64,000 nt of DNA from Strigamia acuminata (GCA_949358305.1 OX442314.1:48244581-48308580); one strand, 5' to 3'. Numbered from the stretch's first letter, positions 42,628 to 53,690 are shown. Program-made: numbers and translations. The notes: generated by a model from the letters alone, not told the origin.

Positions 42628-42848
42628 TGTTTTTTCAAACTTTTCGTCTCGATTTTCCAGAGAAGTTCCACACGACTGGTCAGTGGCGATCGCAGTGAAT
42701 AAGTGATTTGATCAACGAATGGTGGTGTTTAAGTATGGAACCGGAAGACGTCCCGCGAACGTTTAATTGGCGTATGGACCGCAGATGTTTTGTAAACAGT
42801 CTGTGATTGGTCCAAATGGGTCTCCCGATTTGAAGTGTCACCTAGCGG
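42628..42848 (-). other. Gypsy pol-ORF3 spacer
   Basis: 220 bp with no ORF. It probably holds the leader for ORF3 translation or a splice acceptor, but none was pinpointed. Confidence 0.35.
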
Positions 42849-45370
42849 TCAATCCCGATATCGGATCGGTAAAACGTGATTTCTCGAAGGTCTATTTGAG
42901 TCCGAATTTGGTTTTGGTCGAGCCGTCGTGGGTTTTTGTGAATCCACTTGTGGCAACAGCAAGGGTTTTATTCTTTTTGGTTTCCCAAAAGGTTTTACTG
43001 GTGTTGGCAACTTAGTTGCGATACCAGATTCCGTTGGTCGCACTGGAGTTGGCAATATTGTTGCTGTTCCAGTGTCCACAGGTTGGTTTTCAAGAACTTC
43101 TTCATCTTCCTTATCTAAAATGGGCCATTCAGCCTTTTCTTCTGAGGGGATGAATCTCCTGAGTTTTACAATGTTGTGTGTACCCCTCGCTTGCAAAGTT
43201 ATTGGTTTCGCAAGGGCATACGCATTGTTGTTAAAGACTTTAGTTATTACATAAGGTCCTTCAAAGCGATCCTCAAGGGACGCAGCATATCGATTAGCAG
43301 CATTGGACAATGGGTGGGTCTTTAGTAGAACCAAATCTCCAATTTCGAACTTATCGTCGCTGCGGTGTTGATCGTAGTAAGTTTTCTGTTTTGCTTGGGC
43401 CAGACTCTTATTTTTAAGAGCTGCAGCAATCAGAGTACGGTGTCTAGCGACTAGCATTCTGACAGCGTCGTAGGGCCTATTTGGGTCGAATGGGGTGTCA
43501 TAAGACACATCTCGATTATCCCAAAATGGTCGTAATTCCCTGCCATACGTCAGCATTGCTGGTGTAAAACCGGTAGACACATTTGGGGCAGAGTGCAAAG
43601 CAAAATTTATCTGGTCAATGCATCTGTCCCAGTGATCGTGCTCAAATGTAAAAATTCGAAGCATAATCTTGATATTCCTGTTTACGCGTTCAGTCAGGTT
43701 AGTCTGGGGATGGTAAGGCGTTGCTTTAATTGGCACAACCCCTGCATCGTCACAGAGAGTCTGAAACACGTCAGAAATGAATTGGGGGCCATTATCGCTC
43801 AACATGAAACGGGGGCACCCATGACAGCTGAAAAATCGTTTTAAAATTGGTGCAATTGCAGTCATTTTGGCGGATCTCAGCGGTGTAGCTTCCATCCAGC
43901 CGGTGGCATAATCCACCACAACTAGAATGAAGCGATTTCTGTTCGAGGTTCTAGGTAATGGACCTATTAGATCGATTCCTATCTTCTCAAAACGACCAAT
44001 TTTTGGAGAAGTTGGGACCATCAATCCCTTTGGTTTTCTCTGAATCGGTTTGCAGCGTTGGCAGCGATTGCAGCTTGCTACATGAAGTTTTACTTCTTTT
44101 TGCATGCCAGGCCAGAAATAAACTCTTTTCAATCGCTCTAGAGTTACTTCAACTCCTCCGTGACCAGCCATCGGATGGTCGTGAATTAGTTGAAGTGCTG
44201 CGAGTTGCAGAGATGGTGGAATAAAGATTTTAAATCCAATTCCCAAATCCTCTTCCTCCACAAAGAAATCAGTTTTAAAGGGTGCATAAATAATAAGCAT
44301 TCCTTTTCTAGTGAGTGTGCAGTCGTACTGCCTTTCTTCCAAGAACTTAGGAAGTTCTGGTCGAGGTTGTCCATCATCCAATTCCAACCATTCGATTAGT
44401 TTTGAAAGATGTTTATCTGCACGCTGCTGTAATATAATGTTCTCGAAAGACATCGGGTAATCGGTCTCATTTGTGAGATAAGCTAGAGCAACAGGCTCTA
44501 TAATCTCTGTTAGAGTTGCTTTTCCTTCTAACGGATTGCCATTATCAAGAGAGACTCTGGATAAGGCATCCGCGACTTGATTGTCGGTGCCTTTTCGGTA
44601 CTTGATGGTGAAATTTTCATTCTGCAATTTCATTGCCCACCTAGCCAGTCTTCCAGCTGGGTTTTCCATTGTCATGAGAAATCTCAGAGCATGATGGTCA
44701 GTCTCAACTTGGTACTCAGAATATTCAATGTATGGTTTGAACTTATCAACAGCCCAAACCACAGCTAAACATTCCAAATCAGTGGTGCTGTAGTTGTTTT
44801 CCGCGCCTTGCAGAGTTCTGCTGGCGTACGCAACTGGTCTTAAAGCACCATGGTCATCCAGTTGCATGAGGACTGCACCGAGCCCGCCGCCACTAGCATC
44901 TGTATGGATGGTAAAGTTGCGAGCGAAATCAGGCAGAGGTAGCACAATTCCTTTTGCAAGCTGGTTTTTCAGATATTCGAAAGCAACATTGCACTCTTCA
45001 GACCATTCCCATTTTGTATCTTTCTTTAAAAGGGCAAAAAATGGTTTTTGAGTAATACTCAGTTTTGGAATTAGAGCAGCATAGAAACCCACCATCCCAA
45101 TAAAACGCTGAAGCTGTTTTATACTGGAAGGGGTCGGATAATTTAAAATTGCTTCCACTTTGTCGTTGTTTGGGCTATAACCCCCATTTGACATCGTGAA
45201 ACCAAGAAAGTTTAATTCTTCAGGGCAAATAAATGACTTTGACGGACTCGCTGTCAATTTGTTTTTATCTAATTTTGACAATATGTCATCTAAATGCTGA
45301 AGGTGTTCTTCAAATGAGTCGCTAAAAATGATAATATCATCGAGGTAAGCGAGTGCCCACTTGTGTTGTG
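42849..45370 (-). CDS. Gypsy pol, C-terminal part: RT motif C, RNase H, integrase
   Basis: This is the continuation of pol after a frame change at about 45365. It opens with WALAYLDDIIIFSDSFEEH, the RT active-site YLDD motif. RT thumb sequence (FLGFTMSNGG) follows, then RNase H with HTDASGGGLGAVL, LECLAVVWAVDKF and TDHHALRFL. The integrase HHCC zinc site follows (HDHPMAGHGG .. CNRCQRCK), and the DDE core is visible at GIDLIGPL, LSDNGPQFISD and HPQTNLTERVNR. The C-terminal region ends KPNSDSNRPSRNHVLPIRYRD without a chromodomain. The first in-frame ATG is not the real start, because this is part of a Gag-Pol fusion. Confidence 0.85.
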
Positions 45371-46534
45371 CAGTCCGAAAGGCATACGAGTAAACTGGTA
45401 TGTTCCATCAGAAGTAGAAAAAGCAGTTTTCTTCTTGTCACTTGGTTTAAGTTTTATTTGGTAATAACCTTTAGTTAAATCCAAAGTAGAAAAGAACTTT
45501 TTTCCACCTAAACAGGCCAAAATCATAGAAATTGAGGGCATCTGATAGACGTCCTTAATTGTGATTTTATTTAGCCAGCGAAAGTCAATACAGAGGCGGT
45601 ACCCTCCGTCTTTCTTTGCAACAATCACGGGGGGATTTTTATAACTCCCCTCGCAAGGTTCGGCCCAACCATCTCTCAGCAATTCAGCAACCAATTCGCG
45701 ATAAATCTCAGCTTTCTTGGGATTCATTGGTCGGTCTTTGCATCGAAATGAAGGCGCATCTCCAGTCGGAATTGGATGTTCCAACGTGGGGTGGCAGCCA
45801 GCTTTGTCACTAAACACATGTCTGTATTTTTCTACAAGAGTTAAGATTTGAGATCTCTGCCTTGGTGACAAATTGCTTTTTGCTAACAGTCTCTGGCTCA
45901 AATCAGCCGTGGAGACAGAAGGTGACTTTGATTCTGCAACCAAAGCATCCCATCGATCCATTATTGCATTTCCAAGTTCTTCAGGCGATGGTGGGTCGTC
46001 GAAGGGAAATGTGTCATGTGGAAAATCAAGAAAGAAATATTCTCGATCTGTTAGATTGAGAACAATCCTATTTTCGATAATCCAAGAGCAACCTAATAAT
46101 ATAAATTTGGAAGCTGATGGAAGAACAGTAAATGTCACAGGGATTTCGCCACCCCGCCACTTGAGTGACAGCGTGATTGTCCCGATTGGACGTGTTGGCC
46201 TATCGCCAGTGTATACAACTCGATTTTCTAAAAATGGAGTCATAAAGTGCAAGAGGTTTAGCTTTTTAAGCATTCCCCCGCTGATGTACCTGTGGGTTGC
46301 CCCAGAATCCATCAGAGCGGTGACCTTTAAACCGTTTAGTGTTGCTTTGAAGTAAGGCAGGGGAGTAATACTCTTTCCTGTCTTTAAAGCAACGTTTACA
46401 TGGTCGATTTCAGGTTCTGTGGAAAAAACCACGCGAGGATCTGGCTCTGTGGATGAAATGTCATCAAATAGAGCATCCTCCATGTCCTCTTCCATTGGAA
46501 TCAACACTATAGTAAGAGCGCAGTCGTCAGTTAC
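45290..46534 (-). pseudogene. Gypsy pol, N-terminal part: protease and RT fingers/palm, frame broken
   Basis: The frame overlaps the end of gag in the -1 frame and stays open upstream of the gag stop, consistent with Gag-Pol made by -1 frameshifting. Protease is seen as ALMDSGATHRYIS. RT is seen as GYRLCIDFRWLNKITIKD, FFSTLDLTKGYYQIK and FTRMPFGLHN. Immediately after GLHN the expected helix leading to the catalytic YLDD motif is missing, and the reading frame shifts. By comparison with other Gypsy RTs roughly 15-25 residues are absent. This copy should lack RT activity. Confidence 0.8.
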
Positions 46535-48132
46535 TCGGGGGTTTCTGTCGACTGCGACTCCTCGTTTCCCGACATTTCAGGCCAGCCACCAAATTCATTG
46601 GCTGCAAGCATAGCCTGCATCATGCTGTGTTGGGCAGCGGCGATTGTTTCCATTGCTGCTTTAGCGGCTTCCACTTTAAGGGGGCAATCCCTTTCAAAGT
46701 GTGCGCCACCGCAGCCCCAGCAACCGCCAACTCTTGGTTTGGTCGCATAGTCTTTGAGCCTATTGCTCGGGACTAGCGCCTTCTCGTTGCCTTCTGCGGC
46801 CTTTGTTGCTGCTATCGCAGCATTTTTAGGCGCAGGGAACAGTGTTCTATTGTTTGGATTTCTCAATCCAAACGGAACAAATTTCGGTTTATCTCCACCC
46901 GCAGCATTTGGTATTGTTACCATTTGCTGGTTGGATTTTTGAATTGGCGTAACAGTTTCTGTTTTTGCCGCCTCAATGATTGCTGCATTTGTCACAGTTT
47001 CCTGATTTATGATCGCGGCCTCCGTAGCAATGCAGGCTCTCCTGAGCGACGCCCAAGTGTTCTCCAAATTAATGGCATTTGCGACCATGTTTTTGGCCGC
47101 TGGGCGCAGAATTGCCAGCACTTTTTGAATTTGCTGGCTCTCGTGCACAGGAATAGTCAATTGAGCGTATAACTTCTCGAGTCTTATCACCACTTGGGTG
47201 GCAGACTCATGAGACAGTTGCTGTGTTTTAGCGATTTCTGCTAAAAGCAGCGCATCGCTCGGACGAAAATGGGTGATAAATTCATGTTCGAATTCCTCCC
47301 AATTCGTTTTGGCATGAGAAGAGAACCATGTGGCCGCATCTCCTCGGAAAAACTTAAACAAATGCTCAGCAAGCACTTGGTTCAGATAGGGCAAAGCAAA
47401 GCGTAGAGAACGTTTTAAATCAATAAGGAAAGACTTAGCTTTCGTTTTGTCCCCTGCAAACGCTTCAATTCCAATGGATTTGACTCGTTTACTTAGCTCT
47501 ACTTCATCCATTGGCCTGGGAGCAGGCATAGCCTGGTCAGTTTTGTGAAGAAACTTTTCTCCCCAAGCCAGAAAAAGAGGATTTCCAGTCGTAGGCGTTG
47601 AGCCTGTGCTGGATCCAGAGTTTGGTGTTGTCACGGTGGGAGAAATCGTGTTTGAGATTGCAGATTGTGCTCTCAAATTCGATTGTCCAGCCGCCACCAC
47701 GCTGTCAACGATAGCTTTTTGACTAGCTATCATCTTCAACAAGCTTTCATTCGATAATTTCGCAGAGTCTAACTCCTGCAAAGCATGAGTTAACCGGTCG
47801 CTAATATCACCGAATTCCGTGCGCGTTTGCGTTAATTGACGCATAGTGCTATCCGATTTGTCTTGGAGTTCCACCAAGTGATCGGCTACTTTCAGAAGCG
47901 TGTCTTCCCACACTTCGTAGGTTGTCATATCATCGATAACTAGATTAAAGACGTTGCAAGTCGTTTCAAGCATCGCTTGATCCAACAATTTAACTTTAGG
48001 ACTTGACATATTGTCGTTTGAAGAAGCAATCGAATTATTATCCGAGTCGTTCAAATCTGAATCCGTTGCGGGTGTGAAAGAATTAGGTGCAGGAGAGTCC
48101 CACGTGGTCTTACCAGTTCTGGTCGCTGGCAT
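46531..48132 (-). CDS. Gypsy Gag, about 533 aa
   Basis: The ATG at 48132 (MPATRTGKTTWDSPAP) is preferred, since the in-frame extension to 48225 has no ATG. It has a predicted coiled region (HLVELQDKSDSTMRQL), a capsid-type region (GDKTKAKSFLIDLKRSLRFA, WFSSHAKTNWEEFEHEF) and an Ala-rich tail. One zinc knuckle-like motif CWGCGGAHFERDC (C-x2-C-x3-H-x4-C) is one residue shorter than the usual CCHC spacing. The stop TAA at 46531-46533 lies within the pol overlap. Confidence 0.83.
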   Translation of the reverse strand: MPATRTGKTTWDSPAPNSFTPATDSDLNDSDNNSIASSNDNMSSPKVKLLDQAMLETTCNVFNLVIDDMTTYEVWEDTLLKVADHLVELQDKSDSTMRQLTQTRTEFGDISDRLTHALQELDSAKLSNESLLKMIASQKAIVDSVVAAGQSNLRAQSAISNTISPTVTTPNSGSSTGSTPTTGNPLFLAWGEKFLHKTDQAMPAPRPMDEVELSKRVKSIGIEAFAGDKTKAKSFLIDLKRSLRFALPYLNQVLAEHLFKFFRGDAATWFSSHAKTNWEEFEHEFITHFRPSDALLLAEIAKTQQLSHESATQVVIRLEKLYAQLTIPVHESQQIQKVLAILRPAAKNMVANAINLENTWASLRRACIATEAAIINQETVTNAAIIEAAKTETVTPIQKSNQQMVTIPNAAGGDKPKFVPFGLRNPNNRTLFPAPKNAAIAATKAAEGNEKALVPSNRLKDYATKPRVGGCWGCGGAHFERDCPLKVEAAKAAMETIAAAQHSMMQAMLAANEFGGWPEMSGNEESQSTETPE

Positions 48133-50356
48133 TGACACAATGTGACCAAAAGCAGGACCGCAGCTTGCAAGGTGAACAAGTGGAATTAAGTCACGACCAA
48201 TGAGGAGACAGGAGATTAGGCTCAAGTAGCCATTCTTGGGAGAGGGATTAGTGATGTCACTTCCCCCCCCTGGTTTCCCATTGGTAGAAAATTAAAATAA
48301 TTTATAGAATCAATTTCCCAGAGTTCCAAGAAAATGTCGAAATTTGAAATTCCAATCATTCTCGAAAATTCCGAGATTTCCACATGTTTTTCTATTGTCT
48401 TTCCAGTCGCCATGTTTGATTTTTAAAATAAAAACAAAATTTCGACCGTTTTAATGTTCCAATTCCTACATTTCTGCAGAAAAAACAACACTTTTTGAAA
48501 AAACAATAGTGATTTTTCGGTTTGGAACTAGAAGTTCTGAACCAGATCAAAATGGTCTGATTCCACAAAAACATGACTTTTGTGCTTTTCTAAAAAAGCA
48601 CGAAATCATGTCTGTAGAACTTCGAAATTTTCAAACCAGTTAATTTTATCATTGTTAGCAACAAATAACAAAATCAAACCGCGCTAGCGCGCAGACAAAC
48701 CGATTCTTGATGCCTCGCAAGAAGAAACAGAGGAAGAAAGATAAGAAAATAAAAATAAAAAATTACAAAATACTGGGTGTTTTTTAATCTAAAAGACACT
48801 CAAAAAGTTCCAATTTTTAGCAGAAGGTTTTTGCAGATATTTACACTACGGGGATATTGTTGCAATCTCTTCTTCTGCCCCAAGAGACCAACAAACGCGC
48901 CCGCTCACCCCTTTCGGAGACTCATTCCAGTCTGCACGAGGCTGCCTTTCGACAGAAACGTGCCTACACTGAGATGTCTGTTCATCCCAATGAAATGGTG
49001 TTTTTTGTGGAACAGTCAGTTGCACTTAAAGTAAGAAGGAAATGCATCTTCTGTCCCTAGTCGCCTTGGGTCCCACCCTTCAGCCGCCATTGTGAAGCCA
49101 TATCGCCCTCCATTTGACGCTGTATACAACCCGGCATTTGAGGTGATTATTACCGCTGTCAGGTGTGGAGTCCCAAGAAAACCATGAAAATCATAGATAG
49201 GGAAGTTTAGAGAAAAAGTAAAAAATGAAAAAGATGTAAAAACAACTAATTTCCAAATTACAGAGATTGCTCCAGACTGTGGTTTGAGCACAGTCCTTTA
49301 ACAAACTGCAGTAGCCCAGAAATCAAGCAAGAGTGAATAAAATTCAGAAACAAAAGTTACAGGCTAGATTCCCAATCTTTTTTCAAAGTTGGTAGCTACC
49401 TGAACGCACAGATATCGTTCCTACGCCCTAACGAACTCTCTGTGCCATTTGAGCACTTCACCATCGGTATCCCCGTACCTCCGGCAGCTCTCCCTGCTGT
49501 CCGTGTCCCAATTTCAGCAACTCTTGGGTTAAATACGTTAACTTGCAGTTGCCTACCAACCAGTACACGGGACAGGGTAGGATTATGACCGATGTGAACC
49601 CGGATGAGCGCCTTGAGCAGCCACAACGCAACCCATAAATTATGAGTCGCAACAAAAAACAAGGCAGTCTTCCCATGTGTGCGGACACTTCGCTGCCACT
49701 CGGGTCCAACTACACGCCAACTCACCGCACGTGACTGTTCCCGCGCCAGCGACCACTAAGCTAGCAACCTGCATCCAAGCGACTAAACGTCCTACAAGAA
49801 ATTTGATGTCACTCAAAGCTCAGTTCAACATCGCCTCCTCGCCCGGCCCATAATGGAACCAGTGATTGCAGCGTGGCACCTGGAATATGACCGCTTCTCC
49901 CCCGTGGGATTTGGTTTGCTGGTGGCCACCAGCGCGCCTCCTCCACGAATCGAGTTTGAATACGCTGCAGACTGTTCCATTACTTTTACTTGGGCTGCGC
50001 ACCAAGAAATAGAAATAATAAAGAAGGTTTGGAATTATATTCCCCTCCCAACCACTCAGTTTTTTAGGCTAAGCTAGAAAGGAATAGAAGACCGTTGGAA
50101 AGTGTGGCTAGTGTAAGTCCCGGCTTGCCAGTACCCAGGCAAGCTGGACATGCAAAGCCACCAATTTTTGTCTGATCAGGGTCCAATGGTCAGCGATTAG
50201 CGGCCGTTTCGCCTGCTGACCCCCTATCACAATCATGACCAAGGAAATTTCCCCCTCTAGTTGAAAGAAAAAATTCATTTAATATTGTGCTTCACACAAT
50301 CAGTAAATTAGAATAGTATTCGCAAGAGAATTCAAAATCCTGGACGGGCCCACAAT
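48133..50356 (-). other. Gypsy leader, unusually long, no supported gene
   Basis: About 2.2 kb lie between the 5' LTR and gag. Short ORFs occur (for example 49396-49725) without recognisable domains. At 48262-48271 there is a second purine tract on minus, similar to the one before the 3' LTR. The primer-binding site is at the right end, from 50352 downward on minus. Confidence 0.5.
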
Positions 50357-50979
50357 TGTGAGTGTTCGGACGGACGCCACGTGGTCGGGGGAGAGCCACG
50401 GAGGCGCTGGACGCAACACACACGATAAAACAAACCACGAAATACACGGAGACACAATATAGTTTTAGTTATGGCTTTATTAGATGTCTAGGGGTATGAT
50501 TGTAGTGTCCCATAGTGTATTTCCCAAGGCGGCGGTTCCTTCGAACCGTCCCTAATCAGACCGCGTGGCACGGCGGCCATCGGCCGCCATGACACACGAG
50601 GTCGGTAATCGGTTTTGGGCCACGCCGCCGAAGTTACGGTTAACGTCCGGCGGACGTGGCGCAACTGGACGCTCAGGTCCCGGCGGGCGATATCATCGCC
50701 ACGCCGATAGTTTGGGTTATCTCAATAGCCAGTTTTGGAGGCGGTCGCAACACGACCGTTCGCCTTGCTGGTTGATCAACAACTCTCTTGTCCCTACGGG
50801 GACCAACCACTTCCGGAAGGGCGACTTCCGGGGCCCGATCCTGCTTGACCAAAGGCCCGCAGCTCCACCTGGTTGCGGGGAACCGCAACAGGCTGCGCGA
50901 GATACGAGAGGCGCTGGAGCTGCGCCAAGTGCATTGCCGTTGCAGTGCAGCGACCCGTGCGCAGGGGCAGCTGGTCACA
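50357..50979 (-). repeat. Gypsy 5' LTR
   Basis: 623 bp, same ends and length as 40191-40813. It borders the target copy AATC at 50980-50983, and the LRR exon resumes directly after. Confidence 0.9.
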
Positions 50980-50983
50980 AATC

Positions 50984-52329
50984 AACCGCTGCAAACTCCG
51001 CAGCGGGTTCCGTTCGAAGATCCTCGCAAACAACTCGTCCGTCAACACTCCGCAATGGCAAACCAACAGCGTGTCCAAATCCGCACAACCCGAAAACAAA
51101 CCCACACATTGCTCGTCATCAATCCCAGAGTTCTTAAAATTCACAAAAAATCTCCGTAAGTTTTTCAGATTTTTTCCAACCACCAATCCACGCTCCCTAC
51201 CCCCGAACGCCCCGACATTGTGCAACGTCAACGTCTCCAACCTGGGAAAACAATCGCTGATCAAACCAACATCGAAGAAATCAACGTTGAAAAGACGAAG
51301 TCGTTTCAGATTGACTTTCCGCACACCGGAAAACGACGAAACGTGCAACGAGCACACGAAAAGCGACGTAAGCCTCGGAAATTGCAACAACACCGATAAA
51401 TCGTGATCCAATCCGACGATATTCACCGCATTCAACTTGGGAAACATGTCGGCGGCAGCCCGCAAATCCGCACTCGTCGGCCGCGCCATGTACAGCGATT
51501 CCAGCGGGTAAATCCGCGGTTGTTTTTCCCGCAACAACCCCAATAATTGCGTCATCAGCGGGCACATAAAATGCTTCAAATTCGGCAGATTAGTCAGCGC
51601 TATTAAACCCCCATCTGCCGAGATGTTGGTTTTAGTTATATTTAGAGTGATTAGGTTCAAATTTCGTGTTTCGTCGTTCGGGTGCGTGCATAACGATTTA
51701 ATTCCGACGTCGGAGATCATTTGGCAGGCGGTTAAGTCTAGAAATCGTATGTTTAGACAATTTTTGCCAATCGCGGCTAAAACGTCGTCGGTGCACGGCG
51801 TGCGGCGCAGATTTAGGCTTACGATTTTTGGGTTGTTGTTTATTATTGCCACCAGAGCGCCAGGGTGTATCTCCGGCATGTTCGCTAGGCTTAGGTGTCT
51901 GAGGAGCTGAAAGCGGAGAAATATTTGTTAGTTTATTGAAATTAAGGATGTTTTTACATACGTTACAACGCTTACATATCGTATCGATCACTTGAAGATT
52001 TTGACCGAATAAATGTAAATTATCTAGTTTGGTAACTGCTGGGTAAATGAAAGTTTCTACGAATGTGTTTGAAATGTGACTTGTTTGGGTCATTATCTCG
52101 AATAGGTCGTTCAGTAGAACGGGAGCTGGAGTTAGATGAATTTAAAACAAAAAAATAAAATGATTTTTACGTTTTCCCGCGCTTTTTCTTACCGAATAAA
52201 AATTTTAATTTTGAATGTGAACTTACGTATGTTTTGGCTAAGATTTTCGTGTCCTATAGTTTCGATGCGTCGTGCTATGTTAATTTGGCAAATGGTTTGG
52301 AGATCGGGCACTGGTTTTAACTGAGGCAT
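50984..52329 (-). CDS. Leucine-rich-repeat protein gene, 5' exons and most of the last exon
   Basis: Exons on minus: 52329-52227 (MPQLKPVPDLQTICQINIAR), 52125-51962, and 51906 onward. Donors are GTAAGT and GTATGT, acceptors end CCAG and TCAG, and the introns are 101 and 55 bp. The phases fit. The protein would be 467 residues when the tail at 39977-40190 is counted. The N-terminal 60 residues are helical (IARRIETIGHEN, VLLNDLFEIMTQ). At least ten LRRs follow, of the cysteine-containing type (LRHLSLANM, IRFLDLTACQMISDVGIKSL, LNAVNIVGLD, LDTLLVCHCGVLTDELF). Such proteins often serve as substrate adaptors of ubiquitin ligases, but no clear F-box is seen. In this allele the exon runs into the Gypsy LTR and acquires an unrelated C-terminus. 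Confidence 0.82.
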
Positions 52330-52799
52330 AATATATTTATTAAAATATATTATAAATCCTGTAAGGTAATAAAGGTTCATTGAAAATACTGCATAATCAT
52401 CACACATATTTTTTGCTGTTACTTTTATTTTTATTTTAGATTTTGTGAAAATCCAAATAAAACGGTTAAAACCGGAATATTGTTTGTAATTAAATGTCAC
52501 GAAACGTTTATTACACGCATTTATATTTCATTTCGAGCAGAGCCTGCTGGTAATCATTGTTAGCTAAACGTTTTTGCACATGTTTAGTCAAAGGATTCCA
52601 TCACTATGATTTCGAGGAGTTTTGAAGAACAAGTACGAGAGACGCTTTTACATGACGCGAGCAAAAATTTGGAAGCTGCTCATCCTCACACGTCGTTTTA
52701 AATGCGGCCCCTCAGCGCTTCACTGCACTGCGCCGCGCCGTTCACACTGCAAAAAAAGTGAGATTTCCATATGGAAAGTTGTATGGAAATATAGCTGTG
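52330..52799. other. LRR gene upstream region; no gene seen
   Basis: This is the promoter side of the LRR gene. A CG-rich stretch at 52690-52745 has no recognisable coding content. Confidence 0.35.
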
Positions 52800-53165
52800 A
52801 ATGATCGTCTTTCCGCATAGTGGAAATGTGTATGGAATGTTCATGCATGGAAAGTTATATTTCCATCATATTTCCAGTACTGTAAATTTAAACGGTTATG
52901 GAAAGGTGTATTTCCACAATATTTTCAGTACTGTAAATTTAAACGGTTATGGAAAGGTGTATTTCCACAATATTTCTATTATGGATATGGAAAGATGTAT
53001 TTCCACAATATTTCCATTATGGATATGGAAAGATGTATTTCCATTATATTTCCAGTACTGTACATTTTTATAGACGTGGAAAAGTGTGTTTCCATAATAT
53101 TTCCATTACGGATATTTATTTACAGTGTGTGGATATGGAAAGATGTATTTCCATTATATTTCCAG
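52800..53165. repeat. Imperfect tandem repeat around GGAAAG-TGTATTTCCA
   Basis: About seven imperfect units contain ATGGAAAGGTGTATTTCCAC and AATATTTCCA, alternating with GTACTGTAAATTTAAACGGT. Many units are short palindromes (TGGAAA..TTTCCA). No coding content. Confidence 0.6.
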
Positions 53166-53341
53166 TTTATCTAAAAAAAAAAGTTCTGAAAAGTATTCAT
53201 CAGTTGTTTTAGAAAAGTTTGTAGCAATCGTAAAAAAAAATGTGTTAAAATTCAATTTGTATATTTTTTCGGCTGGTCGACGTGACATTGCAATCTTCCG
53301 CGGCCGCAACAGGCGAAACTTTTGTATTTTATAGTTAGTTT

Positions 53342-53453
53342 AAACGGTAAACGGTGGTCCAGTGCTTATATGTAACGCACTGAACATCAAATTTGACATC
53401 AAATTTGAAGTCCAGTGCGTTAGATATAAGCACTGGACCACCGTTTACCGTTT
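53342..53453. repeat. Near-perfect hairpin, 112 bp
   Basis: The left arm starts AAACGGTAAACGGTGGTCCA and the right arm ends TGGACCACCGTTTACCGTTT. Inner segments GTGCTTATA/TATAAGCAC, AACGCACTG/CAGTGCGTT and ATCAAATTTGA/TCAAATTTGA also pair. The arms are about 52 bases with small mismatches and a very short loop near 53398. It could be a foldback MITE or a precursor of small RNA. Confidence 0.75.
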
Positions 53454-53538
53454 TGCCAAGCGCATGACACGTTATCGTGTCCCGCCGACGATCACTAACG
53501 TTATCTGTACGATCGTCGAGCGCCGTATTACGCACGAC

Positions 53539-53682
53539 CAGTGCTGGACTGGCCCGGTGGCCTGTGGCCTGGTGGCCCGATGACGGGCCCACCGTGGACC
53601 GTCCCTGGCCCACCGTAGCCTGTCCCTGTGGCCCGACACATCTAGATTTCCCAGTAATAAATTTGTACCCAGTCCAGCCCTG
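53539..53682. mobile_element. hAT-like MITE, 144 bp, with 8-bp target duplication
   Basis: It starts CAGTGCTGGACTGGCC and ends CCCAGTCCAGCCCTG. The target duplication CGCACGAC is at 53531-53538 and 53683-53690. CAG..CTG ends with an 8-bp target are typical of hAT. The interior is GC-rich with repeated GGCCTG and GGCCC words. No coding capacity. Confidence 0.82.
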
Positions 53683-53690
53683 CGCACGAC

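Larger units (their letters stand above)
40191..50979 (-). mobile_element. Ty3/Gypsy LTR retrotransposon, 10789 bp
   Basis: It is bounded by 623-bp LTRs (40191-40813 and 50357-50979) that look identical. The exact target duplication AATC is at 40187-40190 and 50980-50983. Order on minus: 5' LTR, leader of about 2.2 kb, gag, pol (overlapping in the -1 frame), ORF3, purine tract, 3' LTR. A possible primer site begins at 50352 on minus (TGGGCCCGTCCAGGATTTTG), resembling the complement of a tRNA-Pro 3' end. Pol domain order (protease, RT, RNase H, integrase) defines the Ty3/Gypsy class. The RT carries an internal deletion. The element lies in the last coding exon of an LRR gene, in the same orientation. 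Confidence 0.93.

Noticed and set aside
50565-51137. 190-codon + ORF crossing the Gypsy 5' LTR into the LRR exon
   Set aside because: It is the LTR antisense ORF read through into the antisense of the LRR exon. The junction exists only because of the insertion.
50794-51879. 361-codon minus ORF taken as a complete protein
   Set aside because: Its last 60 or so residues are Gypsy LTR sequence and its first ATG is internal to exon 3. The true LRR gene starts at 52329 and ends at 39977.
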